This document shows positions 43,296-51,941 of a stretch of DNA of 64,000 nt, piece after piece. Source of the DNA: Cerasicoccus maritimus (GTDB lineage: Bacteria; Verrucomicrobiota; Verrucomicrobiia; Opitutales; Cerasicoccaceae); NCBI GenBank assembly GCA_031296935.1, contig JAVDPD010000008.1, positions 1 through 64,000 on the forward strand. Reading direction: 5' to 3'. Within the stretch, counting starts at the first letter, position 1; every line of letters starts with the position of its first letter. The notes under the pieces were generated by a model. That model worked only from the letters and a program-made list of their open reading frames with translations. It was not told where the DNA came from and did no database searches. The position numbers and the translations under genes were made by a program.

Positions 43296-44885
43296 ATGAA
43301 AGAAGCGAGTTACGGATCCGAAACTATGGAGCTCATGCGCTCCGTTGGCTGGAAAATCGGCCAACAATTTAACCCGACTCCCACCGGTCACTATTTAGCC
43401 TTCGTGCCAATCAAAGCTGGGCTCGCCTACCTGCATTGGTCGCTCGATAAGGCGAAAATTGACGCCTTGCAGGCCGAGGAAGGCGACAAGTGGAATGGAG
43501 CCCGCCAAACGCTGCGTCTCTACGACGTGTCGTGGATCGATTTCAACGGGATGAACGCACACAGCCAGTTCGACATCGATGTCAACGGGTTGACGGGCCA
43601 CTACTACTGGAAAACGGACCGTATCGAGCGCTTCTTCATCGCTGAAGCCGGCTTCCTTTTGCGCGATGGACGCTACCGCGCGCTGGCCCGCTCGCAGACC
43701 GTGTTCATGGACCGGGGCGGCCGCTCGGGGCAGTCTTCCAGTCGCGGGATGTATGTCGGCGGGCGCTTTGAGCGCGTGATGCCGGTGGAAAACATTTTCG
43801 ATGCGCGCACCTTCGAGCGTGTCCACCACAGCTGGAGCGGTTCACTGTCCGAAGACCTGGAAATCGCTTACTTCGCCGACGAGCCCCAACCCGACGCCGC
43901 CGAGCGCCTGAAGAGCTACCTTGGGCAGCTTCACAGCGCCGCCGATCCGCTGGGTGTGCATTTCCACGAGGGCTCTGAGGAAACGAAGAAAAAAGCCAGC
44001 CTGGTCCATGCGCACGATGTCGGTTCGGTCGTTGAAGCCAGTAAACTGGCGAAGAAGCTCAAAGTGCCGCTAGTCGTCACCCTGCACGAAAGCGAGCGCG
44101 AGCGCGCCGCTCTGCGTGGCCGTCAGATCGACGAAGCCGCCGTTAAAAAGGAGGCTGCCGCGCTCAAAAAGGCCGACTGGATCATCACCGCGCACGCCGA
44201 TCTGCGAAACCAAATTCTTGCCGACGGCTTGGCTGCCGAAGACCGCATCGTCATTCTGCCGGACCTTTTCCAGGGCATCACACCGCGCGCCTTTGACCCG
44301 GGGGACGTCAAGAAGCGCTACCACCTGAATCCCTGCCATCCGCTGGCATTCTTCTCGGGTGAGATTTCTCACGCCGCCGGCGCCGACCTGCTGCTCAATG
44401 CCATGGAGCACGTTTGCGGAAGTAATTCCGAGGCGCAGGTGGTCATCGCGGGCAATGGACCTCTTCGCGAAGAGCTACAGCACCGGGCGCATCATTCCGG
44501 CCACGGCGACCGCATTAAATTCGTCGGCCACGTGGGACGCGACCAGTTTATGGACCTGCTCGCCGCGTGTGACTTTGTGGCGATTCCTGCGCGCACCTGG
44601 CAGGATGAGGGCATGGCCCACCTGGCCTTGGAGAATGGCAAATCCGTGCTGACCACACACCAGGCTCGCATCGGCTGTGTCAACCACGGGCAGAACGGCT
44701 TGGTGGTCTACGACAATCCCGGCTCGGTTATTTGGGGGCTTCAGGAGATGTTCCACAACCCGATGAGCCGCGGCGGATTTGCGCAGAGCCATTCCAGCCA
44801 GCCGCAGTCGCTGGATAGCCTCGCGGTTGAACTTTGCATTTTATACAACAACATCCTGACCTCCAGCAAAGGAGGCGCTAAGTAA
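43296..44885 (+). CDS. DUF4912 domain fused to a GT4-type glycosyltransferase
   Basis: A 529-residue cytoplasmic protein. Residues about 30-150 form a DUF4912-like domain (LAYLHWSLDKAKIDALQ, TLRLYDVSW, LTGHYYWKT, DGRYRALARSQT), parallel to the 41852-43129 protein. From about 225 a GT-B glycosyltransferase follows: AHDVGSVVEASKLAKKLK, PLVVTLHES, the ADGLAAEDRIVILPD linker, AFFSGEISHAAGADLLLNAM, and a C-terminal E-x7-E motif DEGMAHLALENGKSVL that fits retaining GT4 enzymes (often ADP/UDP-glucose users). Stop and the next ATG share a base (TAATG), so it is coupled to the GH57 gene. The domain fusion itself is uncommon. Confidence 0.85.
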   Translation: MKEASYGSETMELMRSVGWKIGQQFNPTPTGHYLAFVPIKAGLAYLHWSLDKAKIDALQAEEGDKWNGARQTLRLYDVSWIDFNGMNAHSQFDIDVNGLTGHYYWKTDRIERFFIAEAGFLLRDGRYRALARSQTVFMDRGGRSGQSSSRGMYVGGRFERVMPVENIFDARTFERVHHSWSGSLSEDLEIAYFADEPQPDAAERLKSYLGQLHSAADPLGVHFHEGSEETKKKASLVHAHDVGSVVEASKLAKKLKVPLVVTLHESERERAALRGRQIDEAAVKKEAAALKKADWIITAHADLRNQILADGLAAEDRIVILPDLFQGITPRAFDPGDVKKRYHLNPCHPLAFFSGEISHAAGADLLLNAMEHVCGSNSEAQVVIAGNGPLREELQHRAHHSGHGDRIKFVGHVGRDQFMDLLAACDFVAIPARTWQDEGMAHLALENGKSVLTTHQARIGCVNHGQNGLVVYDNPGSVIWGLQEMFHNPMSRGGFAQSHSSQPQSLDSLAVELCILYNNILTSSKGGAK

Positions 44886-46471
44886 TGGCTAAAGGCTATC
44901 TTTCCTTCGTCTTGCACGCTCACTTGCCGTTTGTGCGGCACCCGGAATTTGAGCAGTTCCTTGAGGAGTTGTGGCTCTTTGAGGCGATCACTGAAACCTA
45001 TATTCCGCTGCTGGAACGCTTTGACGCGCTCGACCGCGATGGCGTGCCGTGGGGACTGACGATTTCCATTTCACCGTCGCTGCTGGCTATGCTCGAGGAC
45101 GATCTGCTCCGCGCTCGCTATGCGCGTCGCATGCGCGTGTTGATTGAGCTCTGCGAACGCGAGCAGGAGCGCCTCAAGGATGACCCGCATTTCAGATACC
45201 TGGCTGGCTGGTACCATGAGTATTTCAGCCGCACACTGAAGTATTTTGAGGACTGTGATGGCCGCATTTCCCAGCGTTTCCGCAAGCTCCATGAGAATGG
45301 CAACTTGGAGGTCATCAGCTGCATTGGCACGCATGGTTTCATGCCCCATTTATCCGCCAATCCGGCGACGATGGAAGGCCAGCTGGAAAATGGCTTTGCG
45401 TATTTTGAAGATGTCATGGGCTTCAAGCCGAATGGCTGCTGGGTGCCGGAATGCGCCTATTATCCAGGGCTCGACGACCGTCTTCGCAACCACGGCATCC
45501 GCTTTTTCTGCACCGAAACCGAGGGCATCGAATACGCCAAGCCGCAGCCGGTCTATGGCGTGCATGCGCCGCTTTACACGCCGTCGGGCGTCGCGGCATT
45601 TGGTCGCGACCACGGTTGCACGAAGCAAGTTTGGTCAGCGGAAGCTGGTTTCCCGGGCGACGGAAATTACCGCGAATTCTACCGCGACATCGGGCACGAG
45701 CTCGACTTCGAATACCTGCGCAAGTTCCTCCCGGGCGACGTCCGTTCGGACACCGGCATCAAATACCACCGCATCACGGGCCCAGGCTCGCACAAGGCTG
45801 GCTACGACCCGGAAAGCGCGCGTAAAAAGGCCGACCAACACGCCGCGCAATTCCTCTTCCAACGCGTGTCGCACATCGACTACTTGGATTCCGTGATGAA
45901 CACCTCGCCGGTCATCGTGGCGCCGTTCGACGCCGAGCTCTTTGGCCACTGGTGGTTCGAAGGCCCGACTTGGCTCGACTACGTGCTCCGCAAGGCCGCC
46001 TACGACCAGAACTCGTTGGAGACCATTTCCCTCGGTAAATACCTGGACCGCAATCCCGTCCACCAGACGGCATACCCAGCGACTTCGTCCTGGGGGCACA
46101 AGGGGCACTTTGAGTACTGGCTCAACGGCGCGAACGACTGGATGTTCGATCAAATCACGTCCATCGGCGACCGCATGGTGGGCCTCGCGAAGAAATTTGC
46201 CCAAAAGAAGTCGGTGAAAAAGCTGGACGACCGCGCGCTCAAGCAATGCGCCCGCGAGCTCGTGCTGGCCCAAAGCTCGGACTGGCCATTCATCGTCAGC
46301 AATGGCACCTCGGCCCAGTACGCCGAGCGCCGCGTGCGTGATCACTGCAGCCGTTTGCACTACCTGGCTGATGCGCTGGAAAACGATACCGTGGACAAGA
46401 AGGAGCTAGAGGCGCTGGAGCTGATGGACAACATTTTCCCGAACATCAACTGGCGCGTTTACGCCAGCTAG
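44885..46471 (+). CDS. GH57 1,4-alpha-glucan branching enzyme, copy 2
   Basis: A 528-residue cytoplasmic GH57 protein that best matches 1,4-alpha-glucan branching enzyme: cutting an alpha-1,4 chain and reattaching it by an alpha-1,6 bond. Blocks: SFVLHAHLPFVRHPE (about 5-19), NGCWVPECAYYPGLDDRL with the catalytic Glu (about 182-199), KQVWSAEAGFPGDGNYRE, and VAPFDAELFGHWWFEGP with the catalytic Asp (about 346-362). A C-terminal alpha-helical domain follows. Coupled to the upstream GT4 fusion by overlapping stop/start. Longer and better conserved than copy 1, so probably the principal branching enzyme. Confidence 0.93.
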   Translation: MAKGYLSFVLHAHLPFVRHPEFEQFLEELWLFEAITETYIPLLERFDALDRDGVPWGLTISISPSLLAMLEDDLLRARYARRMRVLIELCEREQERLKDDPHFRYLAGWYHEYFSRTLKYFEDCDGRISQRFRKLHENGNLEVISCIGTHGFMPHLSANPATMEGQLENGFAYFEDVMGFKPNGCWVPECAYYPGLDDRLRNHGIRFFCTETEGIEYAKPQPVYGVHAPLYTPSGVAAFGRDHGCTKQVWSAEAGFPGDGNYREFYRDIGHELDFEYLRKFLPGDVRSDTGIKYHRITGPGSHKAGYDPESARKKADQHAAQFLFQRVSHIDYLDSVMNTSPVIVAPFDAELFGHWWFEGPTWLDYVLRKAAYDQNSLETISLGKYLDRNPVHQTAYPATSSWGHKGHFEYWLNGANDWMFDQITSIGDRMVGLAKKFAQKKSVKKLDDRALKQCARELVLAQSSDWPFIVSNGTSAQYAERRVRDHCSRLHYLADALENDTVDKKELEALELMDNIFPNINWRVYAS

Positions 46472-46602
46472 CGGACGGCAGTCGCTGTCCAAGTATGAAT
46501 AAAATTTGCACTTAGGTGGCTTATTTTAGCCATTTGCATGAAAAGCGTGCATGTTTTTCGCCATTGCTCGGGAGCTGGTCAGTCCTATTATTATTCGCTT
46601 AA

Positions 46603-49167
46603 ATGAATCCTCCGTCGTTGATGCAGCAACAAAACCAGCCATTCGGGTCCGCTCAGCAGTCGCAACCCAAGTGGTTGGCTGCTTATCGACCCGAGCATGG
46701 CTTTTTTGACGAATGGACCTCATCGCGCGGTCCCGTGGCGGAGCATTGGAACACGCTTTTTCGGCAACTAGCAGAGCATGGAGAGGCGGATTATCGTCAG
46801 CGTGAGGATCAGCTAGAGCGGATTATCGCGGAAAATGGCGTGACGTACAACGTCTATTCCGACCCGGAAAATCCTAACCGGCAGTGGAAAATGGACGCTA
46901 TCCCGCTGCTGCTTGGTCACGACGAATACGAGCGCATTTCCGCCGCCGAGAGCCAGCGCATGCGCCTGCTCAACCTGATGCTGCAGGACATCTACGGCGA
47001 GCAGCGCTTGCTCAAGCAAAACCTTTATCCGTCGGGTTTGGTGTTCGGAAACCCTGCGTTTCTGCGGCCGGTGCATGGCCTGCTGCCGAAGTCGCGGCCG
47101 TTTTTGTTTACGCATTCGTCGGACCTCGCGCGCTCGCCTGACGGCAATTGGTGGGTGCTGTCCGACCGGCTCGACGCGCCCTCCGGTCTCGGTTACTCGG
47201 TCGAAAACCGCGTGATCTCCAACCGCGTAATGCCCGACTTGATGCGCAAGCACCGTGTCGCGCGCGTGGCCAGCTATTTGCAAACGGTTTCCGATGCGCT
47301 GAAGAACGCCTCACCGCGTGCGCTGGAAAACCCGTTCATCGTCCTGTTGACGCCCGGGCCCTATAACGAAACTTACTTCGAGCAATCCTACCTCGCGCGG
47401 GTATTGGGCTACCCCTTGGTGGAGGGGGCGGACCTCACCGTCCGCGACGACGCCGTCTTCCTGAAGACGATCCACGGCATGCGCCGCGTCGATGTGATTT
47501 TCCGCCGTCTGGACTCCGAGTGGTGCGACCCCTTGGAGTTTCGCGATGATTCGCTGCTCGGCGTGCCGGGCCTCGTGAACGCGATTCGCCAAGACAAGGT
47601 GGCGGTCGTCAATGCGCCCGGCGTGGGCGTGTTGGAAACTCCGGCGCTGGCCGCGTTCTTGCCCAATATTTGCCGCGAGCTGCTGGGCGAGGAGCTGCTT
47701 TTGCCGTCGGTCGCCACATGGTGGTGTGGCCAGGAGCAGGAGAAGCAATATGTGCTCGCAAACATCGATCGTCTGGTCATCAAGCCGACTTTCCCCACGC
47801 TCAGTAAGGAGGAGCGTCCGTATTTTGGGCCGCAGCTCAGCAAGAAGCAGCGTGAAAACCTCGTGGCGACCATTCGCCGTTTTCCGGATCGCTACACTGC
47901 GCAGGAAACCGTGCTTCAGGCGACCACGCCGCTCTACGACGAGGACCACCTGACGCCACGTCATTTCATGCTGCGCACCTTCCAGGTGTCAGACGGCAAC
48001 GACGAGCCCTTGCTCATGCCGGGCGGGCTTTGCCGCGTGGCGAACTCCGGCGTGTCGCCCGATGTGTCAATGCAGCTTGGCGGCGTCAGCAAAGACGTGT
48101 GGGTGGTCGGCGACCCGGACAAGCAACAGGACGATGCGATCAACCTCAATTACCTGTCGCAGCATGTGAGCTTGAACCACGTGACGGTGGCGCTGAGCAG
48201 TCGCATGGCGGACAGCCTCTTCTGGGCGGGGCGTTACCTCGACCGCGCCGAAGACATGATTCGCGGCCTGCTGGTCATCATCAACGCCACCCACGAAAGC
48301 CGCAACGAGCAAGACCTGAAAATGGTGTTGAAGATGATTCGCGGCTTTGCGCCACACCTGTCGCTGGACCACTTGAAGGCGTCCGTCGGCAACGACAGCA
48401 ACGACCTCATCGACGAAGCGCTGCGGCAAATTATTTATGGCGCGCAATATCCCGACCGCCTGATCAACGTCTTGGGCCAACTGAAGCGCGTGATGTATTC
48501 CATTAAGGAAATGATGGCTGGCGATCTGACCCGCATGATGCGCGATATGCCGGCGGCGCAGATTCCGACCGAAGGCGAGGGCAGCATCCTGCGCAACGCC
48601 GAGCTTTACGGTCTGCTCAAGCGCCTGCTCGACTACATGGCGGCGATCTCGGGCATCATTGCGGAAAATACCGTGCGCGGGCTGGACTGGGCATTCCTCA
48701 ATCTAGGACGCCGCATTGAGCGCAGCATGATGCTGTGCGAATTCTTCCGCGGTTGTTTAAAGCAGGCTTCGTCCAATGAAGAGTTCCTCATGCTTCGGCT
48801 CTTGGAATTCTTCGATAGCTCCGTCACCTATCGCCGACGCTATTTGAGCCGCATGCAGCTGGACGCCGTTTGCCACCTGATTATTTCGGATCCGTCGAAC
48901 CCGCGCTCGCTCGCGTTTCAGGTCAGCGAAGTACTGGACAACACCAAGATGCTGCCTCATTACAACGCCAGCGACATGAAGTCCATCGACCGCCTGGCGC
49001 TGCGGGTTTTTAGTGACATCGTGCTTGAAAAGCCGGACGTGCTCGCCGCTGCGAATCCGAAAAACGAACGCCAGGCTTTGGATGTTTTGACCAAGAACAC
49101 GCTGGAAAATTTAGCGACGCTGTCCAACGAGCTGGGTGCCTACTACTTCTCGATTACCAAGCGCTGA
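46603..49167 (+). CDS. Circularly permuted type 2 ATP-grasp/alpha-E fusion protein
   Basis: An 854-residue cytoplasmic protein made of two modules usually encoded separately. Residues about 80-500 are a circularly permuted ATP-grasp ligase (PFLFTHSSDLARSPDGNWWVLSDR in short pieces: DLARSPDGNWWVL, DAPSGLGYSVENR, RVDVIFRRLDSEWCDP), predicted to form amide bonds with peptides or amines. Residues about 530-850 are the alpha-E helical domain (SRMADSLFWAGRYLDRAEDMIR, split as SRMADSLFWAGRYL, DRAEDMIRGLLV), which always accompanies such ligases. Its TGA overlaps the ATG of the transglutaminase gene. These three modules are a known but functionally uncharacterised trio in bacteria. Confidence 0.9.
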   Translation: MNPPSLMQQQNQPFGSAQQSQPKWLAAYRPEHGFFDEWTSSRGPVAEHWNTLFRQLAEHGEADYRQREDQLERIIAENGVTYNVYSDPENPNRQWKMDAIPLLLGHDEYERISAAESQRMRLLNLMLQDIYGEQRLLKQNLYPSGLVFGNPAFLRPVHGLLPKSRPFLFTHSSDLARSPDGNWWVLSDRLDAPSGLGYSVENRVISNRVMPDLMRKHRVARVASYLQTVSDALKNASPRALENPFIVLLTPGPYNETYFEQSYLARVLGYPLVEGADLTVRDDAVFLKTIHGMRRVDVIFRRLDSEWCDPLEFRDDSLLGVPGLVNAIRQDKVAVVNAPGVGVLETPALAAFLPNICRELLGEELLLPSVATWWCGQEQEKQYVLANIDRLVIKPTFPTLSKEERPYFGPQLSKKQRENLVATIRRFPDRYTAQETVLQATTPLYDEDHLTPRHFMLRTFQVSDGNDEPLLMPGGLCRVANSGVSPDVSMQLGGVSKDVWVVGDPDKQQDDAINLNYLSQHVSLNHVTVALSSRMADSLFWAGRYLDRAEDMIRGLLVIINATHESRNEQDLKMVLKMIRGFAPHLSLDHLKASVGNDSNDLIDEALRQIIYGAQYPDRLINVLGQLKRVMYSIKEMMAGDLTRMMRDMPAAQIPTEGEGSILRNAELYGLLKRLLDYMAAISGIIAENTVRGLDWAFLNLGRRIERSMMLCEFFRGCLKQASSNEEFLMLRLLEFFDSSVTYRRRYLSRMQLDAVCHLIISDPSNPRSLAFQVSEVLDNTKMLPHYNASDMKSIDRLALRVFSDIVLEKPDVLAAANPKNERQALDVLTKNTLENLATLSNELGAYYFSITKR

Positions 49168-50057
49168 TGAACACCTACACGATACGGCACCACACCATTT
49201 ACCGCTACGAAGCTCCGGTCGCGGTGTCGCATCATGTGGCGCGATTGAAGCCGATTTCCAACGGTCGCCAAACCTTGCAGTCCTTCGACATCAGCGTCGA
49301 CCCGACGCCGGAAGCATTGATTGAGCGCATTGATTTTTTCGGCAACACGCTGCATCAGTTTTCGTTGCAGAAGTCGCACCACGAGCTGGCGGTCTTGACG
49401 GAAAGTGAAGTCACGGTTGACGCCCCGGGTGCGCCCTTGCTGGATATTGCGGCGACCTGCGCCGAGGTCCGCGAAACACTCCGCGAGCCCAAAACGCCCG
49501 AAGCCTTTGAAGCGCTGCAGTTCACGCATGCCTCGCCGCAAGTTCCAGTCTTGCCGGAGCTCCATGCCTTGGCTCAGAAATTCTTGACCGACGATGGGCA
49601 TTACCTCGGCGGCGTGCTTGCCTTGGCAGATTACATTTACCGCAACTTTGAGTTCGACCCGACTGCAACCGATGTCATGACGCCGGTCCAGCAGGTGTTG
49701 AAGATCAAGCGCGGCGTTTGTCAGGATTTCGCGCATTTGGCGATTGCCTGCATCCGCTCGCTGGGGCTGCCGGTCCGCTACGCTAGCGGTTACATTTTAA
49801 CGGACCCGCCGGAGGGCCAACCGCGCCTCGAAGGGGCCGACGCCTCGCATGCCTGGATTTCGATTTACGATCCCGACCTGGGCTGGATCGATATTGACCC
49901 AACCAACAATCTCATTTGCGACGAGCAGCACATCGTGATCGGCTACGGCCGTGATTATCAGGACGTCAGTCTCGTGCGCGGCGCGATGACCGGTGGCGGC
50001 CGCCACATCATTGAAGTCGCCGTGACCGTTGTACCCAAGTTGGATGCTCTCGTGTAG
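49167..50057 (+). CDS. Transglutaminase-like cysteine protease/ligase
   Basis: A 296-residue protein with an N-terminal bacterial transglutaminase-like beta domain (about 1-90, TIRHHTIYRYEAPVAVSHHV) and a papain-like transglutaminase core. The Cys is in RGVCQDFAHLAIACIRSLG at about 182-200, the His in DASHAWISIYDPDLGW at about 230-245, and the Asp in DIDPTNN. No signal peptide. It overlaps the ATP-grasp/alpha-E gene (TGATGA), and together they make up the operon core. Such proteins are predicted to cleave or form peptide isopeptide bonds; the substrate is unknown. Confidence 0.92.
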   Translation: MNTYTIRHHTIYRYEAPVAVSHHVARLKPISNGRQTLQSFDISVDPTPEALIERIDFFGNTLHQFSLQKSHHELAVLTESEVTVDAPGAPLLDIAATCAEVRETLREPKTPEAFEALQFTHASPQVPVLPELHALAQKFLTDDGHYLGGVLALADYIYRNFEFDPTATDVMTPVQQVLKIKRGVCQDFAHLAIACIRSLGLPVRYASGYILTDPPEGQPRLEGADASHAWISIYDPDLGWIDIDPTNNLICDEQHIVIGYGRDYQDVSLVRGAMTGGGRHIIEVAVTVVPKLDALV

Positions 50058-50059
50058 GG

Positions 50060-51628
50060 TCAGCGAATCGGCTCGTTGATCACGCGGAAGAACATGATCA
50101 CGATCACGCCAACGGCGACTACACTGACGCCGAGGGCCCGGAGGCCGTCCATGCCAATTTGCGCGGTGGACCAGCCAAGCGATACGGCCAGCACGGCTGA
50201 TAGCGAGGCGGTGAAAACGAAACTCAGGCTGACACGGCGATGCCCATGCGGACGTATTTGCTCCATGATTTGAAACATCTGGTAGCACATCAGCACATAG
50301 ATGGTCATGCTGAAGATGCTGAATTCCATCAAGTTGGGCAGCATGAGAAAGGCGTCGTAGAGCCCGTGGGCAAAGACTATCAGTCCGAACATGCTCGCGA
50401 AGTAATCCAGCTCCCGCCACTTGGTAAGAAACGCGCGGTAAAGCGCGTAGCCGGTCAGTGCGGTGGCCGAAATATGGAGGAAGTTCGCCGTGAGAAAACG
50501 CGCCGGGCCGCTCATGCCGTCGCTTTGGTGCAGGTAGCTCAGGTTTTCCTCAACCGCGAAACCGAGGCCCACGCAGCCGGCAACGACGAGCGCCAGCAGT
50601 GGGTCTTTCTTGCGCAGCAAAATTGGCAGCATCGGCATGAAAAAGAGAAGCTTGAGCAACTCTTCGCGCAGACCAATCCCGGCAATGCAATAGAGCAGCC
50701 CGCCGATGAGATCATACTTTTCGGTGAAGCCAAGGTAGTCCTCCTGTACGGTGATCGCGAGCAGCGTCGACATGGCGCTCATCATGCCGAGCAGGATGGC
50801 GAAGGCGCAAATCGCGAGATTTTTCGGCTGGGGCCAAAGGCTCCCGGCGTGAATGAGAAACACATACCAAGCCGCGCCAGTGAGCAGGGTGATTAACACA
50901 ATCTGCCAGACCAAGTCGTCGTACTGGAGCACCACCGTGCTCAGCACGATCTGCGGCCAATCGCGCTCAATGACTGCGCGCTGATATTCGAGGTAGCTGC
51001 GTTCGTTGACCAGCAGATGGCTGTAGTTGGGGTCGTCGAGCAGTCGAACGAGTTCCCGAAACGCGCTTTTATTCAGGTAGGCGTCGATGGCCAGTTGGCG
51101 CGTATCGTTGTCGCCCGTGATCAGGGCTTCGGCCTCGTAGGCGCGCCCCGCGTCACGCCCAAAGCCCTGCATCTCCCACAGCTGAGCGAGTGCAAAATTA
51201 CTGTAGGGCGCAGGGGGTGTTTGATTGCTGAGGGCTAGCAGCTCCGGCGATGCTGAGTTGGCTTTGAGGCTTTGCGCGAGCAGTCGGGCGATCTGCTTTT
51301 GATCAGGCGGGTACTTCGTTTCCTCGATGCCCTGCATGAAGTTATCGTCGATCACATACAGTTGCGCCCGGTTGGTGAGGAACTGAAGGTAATGCGCGAA
51401 GTCCTCCGGTTCATGCGTGGTGTCGTCGATGGTATTCGCCAGATCCAGCAGCGGCGACTCGAAGTTTAAGCCGTCAAAATATAGCGCGCTGCGAAACTGA
51501 GCGTCATCGTCCAGGCTGTAGCTGAGCATCCCGGCTCCGAAACCGAGGGCAATGAGTAGCACCGCCGTTTTCACCAGAAATGACGTCTGGTAGGACAGGC
51601 GTGGCAGGTTGCGGATCAGGAAACGCAT
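50060..51628 (-). CDS. PrsW-family intramembrane protease-like protein
   Basis: A 522-residue polytopic membrane protein. The C-terminal half (about 310-520) carries the metal-dependent PrsW/CPBP-like motifs: IGLREELLKLLFF (Glu-Glu-x-x-Lys), GLGFAVEENLSYL, LHISATALTGYAL and FAHGLYDAFLML. The N-terminal part, with one early membrane segment, is a soluble Leu/Ala/Asp-rich helical region (about 40-200) resembling TPR-like or Sel1-like helices without clear repeats. PrsW cleaves anti-sigma factors in Bacillus; here the target is unknown. It ends convergently three bases after the transglutaminase gene's stop. Confidence 0.85.
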   Translation of the reverse strand: MRFLIRNLPRLSYQTSFLVKTAVLLIALGFGAGMLSYSLDDDAQFRSALYFDGLNFESPLLDLANTIDDTTHEPEDFAHYLQFLTNRAQLYVIDDNFMQGIEETKYPPDQKQIARLLAQSLKANSASPELLALSNQTPPAPYSNFALAQLWEMQGFGRDAGRAYEAEALITGDNDTRQLAIDAYLNKSAFRELVRLLDDPNYSHLLVNERSYLEYQRAVIERDWPQIVLSTVVLQYDDLVWQIVLITLLTGAAWYVFLIHAGSLWPQPKNLAICAFAILLGMMSAMSTLLAITVQEDYLGFTEKYDLIGGLLYCIAGIGLREELLKLLFFMPMLPILLRKKDPLLALVVAGCVGLGFAVEENLSYLHQSDGMSGPARFLTANFLHISATALTGYALYRAFLTKWRELDYFASMFGLIVFAHGLYDAFLMLPNLMEFSIFSMTIYVLMCYQMFQIMEQIRPHGHRRVSLSFVFTASLSAVLAVSLGWSTAQIGMDGLRALGVSVVAVGVIVIMFFRVINEPIR

Positions 51629-51677
51629 TCAGTGGTTGCAAGCACAGCGGGAGGAGGCCCCGTGGCTACGTGAGTAG

Positions 51678-51941
51678 TTACCCGCGGATTTTGTTTTTCT
51701 TGGACTCGCGCTCGTCGTTGATTTTTTGACGCTCCTGCACGAGCTGCTGCTCCAGCTTTTTGCGTTCCACGGAGTCCTTGGCTTTGGCAATGGAGTCCTT
51801 CACGAACACCTCGCGCTCGGCGATCTTGGCGTCGTAAACGCGGTCAATTTCCGCGAGCTCCTGCTTTTGCTCCTCGGTTACGCCTTGCGACGGGGATTCC
51901 TGCTCTAGACGCTCCATGGCGAGTTCGTATGCGCTTTTCAT
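51678..51941 (-). CDS. Small coiled-coil protein
   Basis: An 87-residue charged protein, largely Glu, Lys, Gln and Arg with heptad-like spacing (LEQQLVQERQKINDERES). No known domain. Its ATG overlaps the comEC stop codon by four bases (ATGA), which supports it being a real, coupled gene. No function can be given. Confidence 0.75.
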   Translation of the reverse strand: MKSAYELAMERLEQESPSQGVTEEQKQELAEIDRVYDAKIAEREVFVKDSIAKAKDSVERKKLEQQLVQERQKINDERESKKNKIRG

